A stretch of 12,206 bases of DNA from Tieghemiomyces parasiticus (GCA_027575765.1 JANBPT010001219.1:1-12206), one strand, 5' to 3'; counted from the first letter of the stretch, positions 1 to 9,942 are shown. The notes: generated by a model not told the origin, from the letters alone. Numbers and translations are program-made.

Positions 1-1795
1 AGGTGAGGGCTGGATGTGGATGATGATTTGGTCTGGAGGAGGGAGCCTGGACGAGTTTATATATCTGCGGCAAGAGGCCGTCGGAACTAGGAATCCCAAG
101 GGAGGGATGATGGCAAGCGGTTGGCTAGAGCAGGGCGCCCAACAATCATCCAGTATAGGGGAGGGAAGGGGGAATGCCGACGTGCCAAACAATACAGCGG
201 AAAGGGTGGGAGGCAGTAAAGGGTAACCTGGTCTGCCTCCTGCAACACCGCGACCAATCCCCAGCTAGGACGATGGGGCCCCTCCTGTAAATGCCATGTC
301 CGCGTGAAGACGTTTGCACACAAGACCTAACTGTGCCCTCCTGGGCCAGCTATCCGCGCCGTCCATGGTGTACGTCCTCCCTGCTGGCTTCGTACACTCT
401 GTTCCCTGGTCTACGTACGCACGCACCGCCTTATCCAGCCGCCTCGGCCAGTCAGGCACTGACGTACCGGGATGGTGGGGTGTGCAGGCTGTCCGGCTGG
501 GTGGGCCTTGCCTACACCAAACGCAAGTCACCTCGGCCATTCTGAGTACGATGGTTTTATTGTTACAAGCACGTCCCTCGCCCGGTATCACCATGCTCAG
601 CCCAGGGCCATAATGGCACCATGGCTAGTATGATTCCACCAGCTGTTAACAGCCACGGTGCTGAGATGGTCCTAAAAATTGATCACGACAGTCCGTCTAA
701 AATGCTCCTGCACTGACGGTATACCAAAACCGATGGCTAATTGACCACCAGGCGCGCCCACCCGTGGACTTACACGAATGGCCTGACCCAATATCCCCAT
801 CACCATCGACCCGGGTGGACAAAGCCCTGGGCAGGTAACGGCTTGGACGACCATCGGCATGACGCAAGGATCAGCCCTGATCGGTACACCCGGTCTCAAC
901 CTCTTCGTGCTACCGCCACCCCGCCGAGTGACGCGGTACCGTGGTCTTGCCTATCCGGTACGCTCTACCGCTCAGCCTAGCACAACCGCACCGACCCCTA
1001 TCTTGGGAGGGCCGGCGGCAACACATCCCACGCAGCCGGGTAGAACGCGAAGGGTGCGAAAGGACAAGCACCGAGGTCCTGCCGCCATTAGTGGCCGAGC
1101 AAAGCAAGGCGAGCCCAATCGACCCGCAACAAACGGGGCGGAGTTGGGACGCAATCTAATTCCTGCCTCGAATCACAATGCTCTCCTGACCGCCTATTGC
1201 CATCGGGATTCCCAGGCCTGTCCCCCCACTGGGACTGCGACTTTTTTGGCTATAAATAGAGTCAAACAATGGTGAAGGTAGGGGAAAGTGGGCTTGGCGG
1301 GGTACTAAATATAGATGTTGGGTGGTTAACCGTTAATTCCCATCCGTCGGCCTCTCACTTACTGGTCCCCTCGGTGAAACGCAAACACCTCTGCCGCATG
1401 GTAGTGAGGGCAGAGAAGGCCCAACCTGGACCAACTCCCACTCTATCACTACCTGTGTTGCATAGTATGCTTGGTCCGTTAAAGTGGCATGGGTTAAGTT
1501 TAGAACCATAGACATCACTTGGTACTGCTCGATACGCCCGCTCTAGCCAATCACTTAAGTCGAGTCTGAAGTATCTTAGTTGGAACCGGGCAAGTTCTCA
1601 TTGCCTAGCATCCACGACCGCCTCCAGTGAGACGGACCTCCTACCATAAAGCCGCCGTCGGACATACGTCAACGGTCAGAAGTTATAGGGGGGCTTAGCG
1701 CTTAGGTGTAAGAGGTCGCATCTGGTAACCCCCCCTCCTTCCCTCCTTCGCTCGCCGCCGTACCCTTGGGTATGGTACCGCCCCGGCAGATCTAG
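1..1795. other. Left flank without a recognisable gene
   Basis: I see no gene I can name here on either strand. Open frames exist, the longest at 859-1275 plus (138 codons) and 265-594 minus (109 codons), but neither shows a family motif, a credible chain of splice sites, or a composition like the genes to the right. A perfect TATA-type string (TATAAATAG) lies at 1251-1259, but the nearest ATG (1269) is only 10 bases after it, too close for a normal start site 25-30 bases downstream of a TATA box, so I do not call a promoter. The right end (from about 1690) borders the mariner fossil and may contain its eroded 3' part, but I cannot align it. Confidence 0.5.
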
Positions 1796-2340
1796 CTTGA
1801 AACAGGGCTACCTGCAGAGCACCACCTCCGGCTTTCAGGGCGGGTCGGTGGGCCATAAAGGAACCTCTAAGTCCCGTCACCTGTGATGATGAGGTCCGGC
1901 AGGTACTCACTGGCTCCGTCCAACTTCAAGCAATCGGTGACAAAATTCACCCGCTGGTGGTGCTGGTCATTGGTGAGGTTCTGGAGGACTCAGTGATTGA
2001 AAAAGCTACACAGCCCCAGGCCCCTACGCAGGACATTGCGCATGGTACTAGGGGGAAGTGTGGCAGGCCTGGGCCAGCTTCTTAGCAGTAAGTTGAGGGT
2101 CTTCCTTTAGCCGTCTCAGGATCACGCCCTCCTAATATCTACCGATGTCATCTGATGGGCGGCCAGGACAAGGGTCATCTGCAAAAGAGTAGTGACCGGT
2201 GCGAAAGCTAGCCAGCCACCTGTAGGTGGTGGAGTGGCCAGGGGCAGCTGGGCCCAGTGTGGAAGTCAAAACATTTAGAATAGCATCTGCTTTGCGGCCC
2301 TCCAGATGGTGATTAACAATAAGGACCCATACATCATGCC
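1796..2340 (-). pseudogene. Decayed mariner-type transposase (Tc1/mariner)
   Basis: Read on the minus strand from 2338 down to about 1798, this gives the N-terminal half of a mariner transposase. Visible landmarks in order are an HTH segment with TTYRWLASFRTG followed by DDPCPGRPSD (GRPSD at 2164-2150), a second helical block ILRRLKEDPQLTAKKLAQ, the stretch VLQNLTNDQ (family pattern W-V-P-H-x-L-T), the catalytic block IITGD (Asp at 1878-1876) and, after it, RFLYGPPTRPESRRW and GSP. In the family GDE is followed by Thr/Lys-Trp. Here the Glu is Gly and the Trp codon is TAG (1869-1867). Another conserved Trp is TGA (1992-1990). A further TAG lies at 2134-2132, and one extra C in the C-run at 2055-2051 shifts the frame. 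The match stops near 1798, before the second and third catalytic Asp. No terminal inverted repeats or intact start are visible. It is an inactive fossil, clear as to family. Confidence 0.82.
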
Positions 2341-3286
2341 TGGTTAATTTGGGTGGTGTGGAGGAGTGGCGTTCGAAAAGTAGTCATGATGGATGGTTTA
2401 AAAAAGCAAGGTGTGAAGTTGGAAATGGTTCAATCCTGGAGTGGATTATACCAATCGATTCCTCGCCCAAGCCGCTCCTTGGTTTCATCTACAACACTTG
2501 CGTCCGAGACCTCAAGCTTTGTCAAACCAGAACTTTTTGCAGCACCTGTCCATGTTGTCCTGAACTAAACGATAGTAAGCCTAAACATCACTTGACGATA
2601 TTCGCATTCGGGAGATTTACTTGCCCCAACCCTCCAGGTCGTTCCTAGTGTCTCCTCACCCTCATACACTCCCGCATATGGCTCATCACAAGTCATTTTT
2701 AATAACAATATTCAGCTTCGAGATACCGCGGATTATATATAGTATTGATTAAGCGTCACGTTCGATCGGTGGTCAGTGCTTTTACTAATCGCCCAACATC
2801 CACGCAAACCTCTATATACTATGTTAGGTGGAGCTTTATTGAAGACGGGCTCACCTAGGGGGGGGCGACAGGACCAAACGGCTGCAGGTTAGAGGGCTAG
2901 AAAATAGGTGGTAAATAGAGGTCATGGGACACCGTGAAGATAAGGTAAAGCTGAATAATAGAACGAATGAATACTGAGGATTGATTAAGCTCGGGTCGTC
3001 CCTGGCTCCTATTATATGTCCCCTGGTGGGGGGTCGTGGTCTATCTAGATTTGATAGACCTAGTGGCTGGCGGAGTTCAACGGTTGGGGTCAGGAGTTAT
3101 GAAATCAGTGAATCACTATAGACCACCTCATACCTACCTCCGCCACAATGCCACGGTTCAGCCGGCACTCCGTGATGGAAGCCAGATCCACCGTCATCGC
3201 GATAATATTTGGCGTGGAGAGGTATGCCACTTCATTGGTGAGCCGGCCAGTTGATCACTTTTACTCAGAAACTAGCCGGGTCGCAA
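2341..3286. other. Intergenic region, mariner fossil to MRM1 3' end
   Basis: About 950 bases without a recognisable gene. Open frames such as 2349-2648 plus (99 codons) and 3036-3254 plus (72 codons) show no motif or splice pattern. The part around 2690-3000 is AT-richer than the genes. The right end, just beyond the MRM1 stop, must hold the 3' UTR and poly(A) site of that gene, but no AATAAA is seen on the minus strand close to the stop. Confidence 0.5.
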
Positions 3287-5754
3287 TTAGGCCGCCAGTC
3301 CATCCGTTTCGTTGGGTTCTACTGTGGTTTTAGGCGGCATGCTACGCTGGCACCGGAGCGAACTGAGCAGGATCCCTGTGGCCACACTCACATTAAGACT
3401 GTCCACAATGGAGTCCATCTGCGAGTTGTGGCTGGGTATGGTGACCAGAACCTGACATAGGTCTGCGACTGCCCGCCGCAGACCGCTTCCTACGCTCCGC
3501 GTTGTAGGATGAAATAAGGTAGCGTAGGGTAGGGTCATGAGTGTCAGTACTGGGATGCTTGCGTCGAATGATGCAGCAGTCTCATTTTTGGACGGCAATT
3601 CTCTTCACGTAACAGCGAAAAAACGACCTGATTACCTTCGTTACCCATCACCAGGATGATGGGGCGGTCGGGGTTCTCGAGCTGGTGGGGCTGAATCAAC
3701 TGCTTGCCATCTGAAGGACTGCAGGCGGTACCGTAGGTCAGCCAGTGCGCGTCGGACGCAGACTTTAGAATTCGGGGGAGTATTCAGGCCATTGACGTCA
3801 AAAATAAAATATGGCGGGGCAACCAAGATCAGATGCGTCAGTGCGAAAGTAGAGGGGGATATATCAAGGTTAAGATATCCCCTTCACTACAGCATACCTT
3901 GCCTAAATCACTCGGCCGTTTCGTGATTTTGGAGAGTGGGCTAATCCGAGACCCACCATCCACTTAGATTAAAGCACTGTAATACATTTCCGGTTACCTT
4001 GATGAACTGGGTGGCACTGCTCGCCGTGAAGAGATTGACGAACTCCAACGCCCCCGAACTGGCCTTGGCCACTACGGAACTGAACGGGGCACTAGAAGTC
4101 GCCGAAGAGGGTACGCGCGAGATATGAGGTCCGAAAAAAAGTGGGGGTGAGTCGGTAGACTTGTTTACAACGCGTCCGCTGGAACGGTACAGGTAGATGA
4201 GGTGAAATACTGCTCGACTGGTACCAACATATGCCTAATCCTACCTAGTCTTGGTACTGACCACGACGCCGTCAATGCCGAAGTAGTAGGCCGATCTATA
4301 ATAGTACGGTACACACAATAGGGAGAGCGGATTAGATGACCATTCTAAGATACGCACCACTACGAAATGAGAACGACATGCCCTTTACCGCAAGAACCGG
4401 CGTAACAACCGAGGGAGAGGGGACGTAATCGAACAAAAATGGGACACCTGAATGACTGTTACCTCAAAATAGAACCTAGGTTCTGTGGGTCCATTATTTG
4501 ATCTAGTAGGAGCCATACGGGCGGCTTCTCCGCGAGCACTGTCGTCCGCTGCTTCTTGGGCCCAATGGCCTCATACCTGATTGGCGAGGTAGCAGACGCA
4601 AACGGGGTTTAGTGCGAGACGTGGAGGCGGTGAAGGGCAGGGTGTGAGTGGCTCTCCCCACGGAGACGATAATGGTGATGGTAACCCGTACCGGCCAACC
4701 TAGGATCACCAGGGGCGGATACTTGATTAGCCAGTACCTACTTTCCATCCTTCCATTCGCTTAATCGTTCAATGCGAGGAACGGTCAGCGGCTCGGCCTC
4801 GAGGATGGTGCCCTAATTGAAAGGATTTAGGGGAAAGGGAAAGTGTAGCAGTCGTCCACATGCATCATAATTTAGTAAATGAGAAACATGCCAGTTTCCT
4901 GCTCGACCGCAAATCCGTGGGTAGGTGCCCTACCCAGGCTCTCTCTTCTTGAAGATGGCGACATCCTCGTACGTCGGGGCTTTACCTGATGCGGTCGGTT
5001 CTGAGTAATGACATTCATCTCCCACTTGGGCATGTGCAGCACGGGAACGCCATGCTGTTCGGCTAGCCGGAAAATGGACCCGGTTCGGTTTCTGTATAGC
5101 CGGAATAGCAGGATTGTCAGATATACAGCATGGCGGATGAGGTCTCCCATAAAATCATCGCCGTACCAGTGGGAGCTATGTACGCCCATTGCCATAGTAT
5201 GTAGTGTCACCTCAGGTGGATAATTCGTTCAAGTCTGAATTGGAGATTTCTGCTACTTACGTTGGGTCGTCGGCCAGATCGTTAGAATTCTGTTTTATGA
5301 GGCGGAAACAATGGCGCTTTTTCGCCGTGAGGGCGGCCTGAACCGCGGAGATACCATAGAGGTTGTCGCGGGGTGGCGACTTGGACTTGTCCGGTTTGGC
5401 TCTTGTCCGGTCAAACCGGGGGCGTTCTGTGTACTCCACCGGGTTGCTAAGAGGACGGAGCCGGACCAGGTTCCACAGGTAAGAACATAGGTAAGGGGGA
5501 TATAACGCTTAGACCAGCACTATCTCGGCCTCGTCGGATATACAAGGGGACGAGGCACCATGATCTCGGGGGCGCCCAACGGCGGCCTGGGCAGAGAGGG
5601 CCTGGACTTACGGTTTAGCCTTGTCGTGGTAGTGGCGGAGCAGGCTAGGGCTGGTCCAGTGGCCGAGGAAGGCATTCTGAAGCCATGAGTGGCGCAAGGC
5701 ACCCCAGATTGGGACTCGCAGGGTACTTCTGGTTTGGTGGAACAAACTGGACAT
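3287..5754 (-). CDS. MRM1: Mitochondrial rRNA 2'-O-ribose methyltransferase (SpoU/TrmH family, MRM1)
   Basis: Predicted to 2'-O-methylate a guanosine in the mitochondrial large-subunit rRNA using S-adenosylmethionine, in the matrix. Minus-strand exons: 5754-5612, 5446-5261, 5091-4986, 4812-4742, 4576-4463, 4295-4245, 4091-3998, 3762-3636, 3489-3287, joining in phase to 364 residues (human MRM1 and yeast Mrm1 are of similar size). Residues 1-47 are rich in Arg, Ser and Leu and poor in acids, as in a mitochondrial targeting peptide. The substrate-binding domain starts at LYGISAVQAAL (77-87) and ends near RPHQGTILEA (142-151). The SpoU knot follows: motif 1 DPQNLGSILRSA (198-209, Asn201 and Arg207), motif 2 ILVMGNEGSGL (291-301, Glu297) and motif 3 DSLNVSVATG (327-336, Ser328 and Asn330). 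All key residues are present. The ATG at 5754 has the context GCCGCCATGT; an in-frame ATG at 5847 would add 31 residues. The AAG acceptor of exon 8 is unusual. Family sure; exact rRNA site inferred from orthology. Confidence 0.93.
3855..3882. other. Inverted repeat inside MRM1 intron 7
   Basis: GGGGATAT (3855-3862) and ATATCCCC (3875-3882) form a perfect 8-bp stem with a 12-base loop. It lies inside the longest intron of MRM1 (3997-3763, 235 nt; the other introns are 146-173 nt), the one that ends in an AAG acceptor. It could fold in the pre-mRNA and shorten the distance between splice sites, or be a trace of a small insertion, or be chance. Confidence 0.4.
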
Positions 5755-7275
5755 GGCGGCGCAAGGTAGGTACACTGCGGCTCTCAAAGTTTGGAATGCG
5801 GAGGATCGGTTGAACTGGCAGTAGAGGGAGCGGGTCTCTGGTGGCATGTGACAGGTGGCTGTGTGGACCCGGTTCTGGCCTATGTCAGGCCTGGGCTCGG
5901 CCTCATGCTTACCTGATTATTTTTTTAGAGATTTCGCGGCCAAAGGGGTGAGGCCGGATAATTTCGACGCATCCGCAAAGAGGGCGGCGAGGAGGCCTGC
6001 CTGGGCTAACCTTACCAGGCACCGCCCCTCGCGTCATGTTTACGTGCTAGACCTAAAATGGCAGGGCCTAAGCATTGCTCTGCCCGGGCGCCCGATCAAA
6101 TCCTCTCCCCGCTTACCTGCGCGGTCGTGCGAGCCGCCGTAGCCAGGCTGGGCTCTATGACTGGTCCAGTAGCCCAAGTGCCAACCCCCTCCTTTGTAGC
6201 CAGACATGACCCCGACACTACCCGTTGGGCTGCTGAACCCGGCAGATTGTCGAAGGGTTAGTCACGGACAAGACCCTGTCAGTGTTGTCGGAGGAGCTCG
6301 GCCGGGAAGAGATTGTGGCCATGCGGGAGGAAAATGAGGGTCGTAGCAACTATTAAATATATTTAGCGACTTCGAACCCGACGTAGATGCCCAATATTGT
6401 GGGCGTCATCATCACCGCTAGGCGGTACGGCTGACCAGAGTGATGGGGGAGTAGTGGCCGCGTGGCAGCGGCAAAGACTCTCCAGACGGGCTATAGTACT
6501 ACGCTCCCTCATGGTGCAGACTGGCCGAGTGCGAGGCGCTCTGCCTGAGACGGTGGTGGGCAACATCTGTCTTGGCCCAAGATCTACGTCAGCGTGGTTG
6601 ATTCAAGGACCGCTCGCCCTCTTCTACTGGCGGAACCGTTCCTGTCTGGTGACCACTCCTGCACGACGCAAAGCTGGCCGCCACGCCGATGGTGCCTCGG
6701 CCTGGTTAAGAAGTGATTTTTTCACCACCCTGTGTCTCCATCTCTCTGACTTGCTTCGTTTTTTTCTTCTTTTTTTTCGTATCCCTTCCCTTGGGGTTGT
6801 GAAAATGCTGGCCCCCTTTGATACGCACCAATTTAATCGGCCCGCGTCCCGCCCCGGCCTCTCACGCGCCCTGCGACCTTCGCCAGTGCTATGGCCGCCT
6901 GACCCTTGTTCTGGGCTGCTCCCTATACGGTGCGGATTTCCGCCCCCCCCCTGACACATTTTCAAGCCCGCCAGCCAACGACGACTCACCTGGAGGCCCT
7001 TTTAAACCCCCTGAGCGGTCCCTTACCACCCGCCGCCTAAACGCCTGTATGCTGGCTCGCTCCCGTACCCTCCGCCCTCCCTGTTCTGCATTCCCTAATT
7101 CCCTGGGACGTGCCTCCATCTATCCGCTAATTTCACGACTTTCCTCTCCTTAGTTTTTTTTTGCTTTTGCTCTATACTATCTCTCGCACCTAGGCCTTTG
7201 CAACTCTCGCAACGCACGGCTGTCTACATCCTTCACCAGTTGACTCGTGCAAAGGCCCCCAAACCCTGCCTCCGC
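5755..7275. other. Divergent intergenic region between MRM1 and the Ldb17 homologue
   Basis: About 1.5 kb separates two genes that point away from each other, so it should carry both promoters and 5' UTRs. On the plus strand it is strongly pyrimidine-rich at 6751-6788 and again at 7141-7190, the kind of CT-rich tract often found in fungal promoters and leaders. A run of C at 6943-6950 follows the first tract. The pyrimidine tract ending in CACCTAG at 7193 would also serve as a splice acceptor, so a 5' leader intron in the downstream gene is possible. No TATA box is clear. The only coding-like piece is the orphan stretch at 6247-6356. Long open frames on both strands at 6397-6989 have skewed composition and no recognisable motif. 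Confidence 0.5.
6247..6356 (+). other. Orphan exon-like stretch with a stop, unidentified
   Basis: An open frame runs from a possible acceptor (CCCGGCAG, ending at 6246, with a CTGAAC branch-like string just upstream) to TAA at 6354-6356. It reads IVEGLVTDKTLSVLSEELG and then GREEIVAMREENEGRSNY. The composition (acidic, amphipathic, ending in a charged tail) looks like the C-terminus of a real protein rather than random sequence. I do not recognise the family. A loose resemblance to the C-terminal tail of Skp1 is too short to use. No upstream exon with a good GT donor can be linked to it within the preceding 300 bases, so it may be a fragment of a broken gene or a chance open frame. The preceding plus-strand frame at 6058-6261 (67 codons) overlaps it in another frame. 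Confidence 0.3.
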
Positions 7276-8852
7276 ATGGCTGCGGAGCTCACCCGGAAAC
7301 TCAGCCGGCGGCTGGAGCGGCGCTACTCGACGCGGTCGGTCCTGGAGGCCTTTGGGGCCGTTGATAATGCCATCCGGAGCCCCCAGCCTCTGGGTCACCA
7401 GGACCCCTACCAGTTACTTGAGGCCTGGGTACAGAACATGGATGCCCAATTCTCCCAGGCCGGCGGTTTCACCAACGCCGACTGCCCCCACGCCTTCCTC
7501 CTGATGCTTGAGTCACCCTTCTTCGCGTCCAACCTGCCCACCGTCCTCAGTTACATTCTTTCCTTCTTCCAGCAACAGGTGACCCGGCGAATGGCATGGG
7601 TCATCCATTTGCTGGCCCTGGGAGCCCAGTCGCTGGTCCCCGAGCTGTTCCGTCTGCTGGCCGACCAGTGCGCCGTCCAGCGCCTTAAGACCTACATCAC
7701 CCGCGACTATGACCCGGACCTCAAATTCCCGGCCCTCACCCTGCTAGCCAGCCTCTGCCTCGCTACTATCCTGCCAGCCGCGGAGTTTGCCCGGTTGGAC
7801 GACAACTTCACGGCCTACCTCCTCTACGCTATCGAAAAGTCTCGGTTCGCCCACGAGCAGACCAATGAGGCCGCCTCCAAACTCATCCTGGCCCTGCACA
7901 GCCAGGCTGTTCGGCGTCCCGTCGAGTGCCCCGCCGACCCTTCCCCGGCCCGCCAGCCCCCGACTCGCCGGCGACGACCCCCGCCTCCACCCCCACCGCC
8001 GCGGCGCCCGGGTTTATCGTCTACCTCCTCGGTCTCTTCGGCCTCACCCTCGCCGTCCTTATCACCGCTTGGTGGCCCGGTCCGCCCGACTGTCCCCGCT
8101 ACTGCTCAGATCAAACCCGGCCTCTCGCGCGGGATGCCACCGCCGGCCGTACCCCCTCGCCGATCCTCGCCCCTATTCGACAGCCTCGTGCTCTCCCAGC
8201 GCTGCGTCTCGGCCAATAATACCCCTCTTCAACCTCCCGCCAGTCCGGTCATCAAGACTCTCAGCCGTGAACGGGATAGCTGTCTGACCTTCTCCGAGAA
8301 TCTAATTTTTATGCTCAACCGGGAAGGTAGGTCATTTGTAGGACGTTGTGCGTATCTACCGTCCATCCACGAGATAACCGCCAGCTCACTCCTTGAGCCG
8401 TGTACTTTCCTAGGTGCACATGTGACCGTCATCAAGTACCTAACCTTCTGCCACCCTTCCCCCTACCCTACTCACTCTGCTCTCTCCCAGTCGACTCCGA
8501 ATCTCTCCTGGCCATCCTAGACTTCATCGCCGCGGTACTTACCTACCCTGACACCTACGATTTTTTCTTTACCAACGACCTTAAAGTCCTCATTGACGTG
8601 ACCATCCGCGAGCTGTACAACCTACCAGAGGATGCCGTTAAGCTACGCATGGCCTACATCCGGCTCTTGGCTCCCATCATTATCAATTCGCAGTACTGTC
8701 AGATCCGCCACAAGGCCGCCCACCTCGCTACCCTACTCCGTCACCTGGCCAGCCAGTCCAGTCTGGCCGCCGCCCCTGTCGAACTCCGCCGGCTCATTAT
8801 TCAGACGGTCAAACTCTGCGAGGATCCTTTGGCTTATGGCCCGCTTCTGTAG
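7276..8852 (+). CDS. LDB17: SPIN90/Ldb17-family actin regulator with proline-rich insertion
   Basis: Homologue of yeast Ldb17, fission-yeast Dip1 and animal SPIN90, cytosolic proteins of cortical actin patches; Dip1 and SPIN90 activate Arp2/3 to seed linear actin filaments. Exons 7276-8326 and 8491-8852, joined in phase 1 across a 164-nt intron (GTAGGT..CCCAG), give 470 residues. Residues 1-215 are a helical armadillo-like region (for example AFLLMLESPFFASNLP). Residues 216-318 are an insertion: four Arg and eight Pro (231-242), a Ser-rich run, and PAVPPRR (290-296), a PxxPxR SH3-ligand motif. The leucine-rich family domain resumes with TFSENLIFMLNRE and, across the intron, TYDFFFTNDLKVLIDVTIREL (372-392), the family's most conserved block. 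The first in-frame ATG is 7276 (CCGCATGG). The frame stays open upstream to the acceptor-like CACCTAG at 7193, so an extra 5' exon cannot be excluded. Family firm; Arp2/3 role inferred. Confidence 0.9.
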
Positions 8853-9266
8853 TGATAGCTCTGAAGGCGCGTACACGACAGTTTTAAAATGATGAGTCTG
8901 CGCTTGCCTCTGCGTGCGTCTTTTATTTATACCTACGTTAACGTATGTTACTTAATTTATTACCAACACTGTCAGGTCGTTTTACACCACCTTTAACAAC
9001 GATTCTTAATAACCCGGGGTTCGAACCTACCCAGTGCTTTATATTATGATATTGATTCTTGCACCAATTACGGCGCTGCATGATTACCCCCTGGAGAAGT
9101 GAGCAGTGGTAAGATAGAGCGTCTAATGCAACCGCACAACCCATACATCTATTGTATTTTGCAGAGGTGTTCGCATAGCAGTATATTTACTTTTGCGCCT
9201 GCTGAGATGGGAATTGTGCGCTATCCACTCGCCAACTGTGCGTCTTGGGTGACGCGTTATTTGCAG

Positions 9267-9380
9267 GGACTGTGGCCAGCCAGTATGTGTCGTCGCATTT
9301 TGTGCCAGAACTGGTGGATCCTGCGTTGCGCCTGTTGCCGTTGAGGTCATCAAGTCCTCGAGCTGCACCGACAGTGCCAG
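9267..9380 (+). other. Exon-like segment bounded by splice-like sites, unidentified
   Basis: Between TTATTTGCAG (acceptor-like, ending at 9266) and CCAG/GTAGAC (donor-like, from 9381), one frame is open and reads GTVASQYVSSHFVPEL and onward to LVDPALRLLPLRSS. The frame extends left through CVLGDALFAG, so LGDALFAG..VASQYV is faintly like the LGDxxL..VxxYL block of RNase III or mL44-type ribosomal proteins. No partner exon is found on either side, stops close the frame a short way upstream, and random sequence gives frames of this length. I do not call a gene. Confidence 0.15.
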
Positions 9381-9844
9381 GTAGACGCTACTTTCCATAC
9401 CAGCCTAGGTCAATGCCATTGATGGCTGGGCAGAGAAGCCTCATCTAAGAAAGGGATGGAATGACTGCAGCCTGCTGGGAGATAACGTACTAGTAGGCTC
9501 GACCTTTGGCCATCCTGCTAACATTTCTCACTTTGCCGTATGTTCATCGACGCAAACGCACATGCAAACGGCTCAGCTAGTTAAACGCAAAATTTGCCTC
9601 CATAGAAATACAAATTCACGGGACACGCGCCGCAAATCCTACACACTGGTGACGTGATATCCATCATCGCATGGCGCAAACTCGTTGGCTAATAACAGTA
9701 GTGCCTAAAACCCGGCGCGACAGGTAGCACGTGATTCCAGGTGGGCAGGTAAGGCAAAGAGAAGCTTCCCACGCCAGAACCTCGACTATCGCCGGGAACA
9801 GGATGAGACGGTGGGAAGCGACTGAGTCTGCGTCGCCCACTTAC

Positions 9845-9942
9845 CTCAGTACCTTGGCGGGTACCCCCGTGACCAGGTTGCCGTCTGCCAGGGCTACCTT
9901 ACTGAAAACAACTCCATCCTTCCCATCGCACCATACCAACAT
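9845..9942 (-). other. Possible minus-strand first exon, unidentified
   Basis: On the minus strand an ATG at 9942 opens 32 codons (starting MLVWCDGKDGVVFSK, ending GVPAKVL) that run into a consensus donor, CTGAG/GTAAGTGGG, at 9844. This looks like a first exon. It lies only 28 bases from the start codon of the plus-strand methyltransferase gene, which leaves no room for a divergent promoter, and no acceptor in matching phase is found downstream. The same frame continues upstream across the antisense of the methyltransferase exon 1. It may be chance. Confidence 0.18.

Noticed and set aside
1251..1271. TATAAATAG closely followed by an ATG
   Set aside because: The ATG would lie upstream of the expected transcription start, and the frame it opens (80 codons) has no recognisable content.
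859..1275. 138-codon plus frame
   Set aside because: No recognised domain, no regular secondary-structure pattern and no splice context. A frame of this length can arise by chance in GC-rich sequence.
1333..1518. Minus frame with TLTDQAYYA, resembling the mariner segment before the second catalytic Asp
   Set aside because: It lies over 200 bases further from the GSP block than the family spacing allows, and nothing like the HDNA motif follows it. An intervening insertion is possible but not shown.
1796..1980. First thought: thiamin pyrophosphokinase exon, from YLPDLIITGD
   Set aside because: Extending in both directions gives the mariner order of motifs, and the matching downstream P-E-x-x-x-x-W and GSP block fits transposase, not the kinase.
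6083..6092. Perfect 10-bp palindrome CGGGCGCCCG
   Set aside because: Isolated and short in GC-rich DNA, with no second copy or associated feature.
6624..6989. Arg/Lys-rich minus frame of 121 codons
   Set aside because: It is the complement of the pyrimidine tracts in the promoter region. Low-complexity composition explains the open frame, and no motif is seen.
7926..8219. 97-codon plus frame inside the Ldb17 homologue with a strongly hydrophobic, membrane-like segment
   Set aside because: It is the shifted reading of the proline/serine-rich insertion. C- and T-rich Ser/Pro codons read out of frame give Leu and Val, and the real frame continues on both sides into conserved family sequence.
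9008..9030. GGTTCGAACC, a tRNA B-box-like string
   Set aside because: On neither strand do the flanking bases form a 5-bp T stem, an acceptor stem or an anticodon arm.
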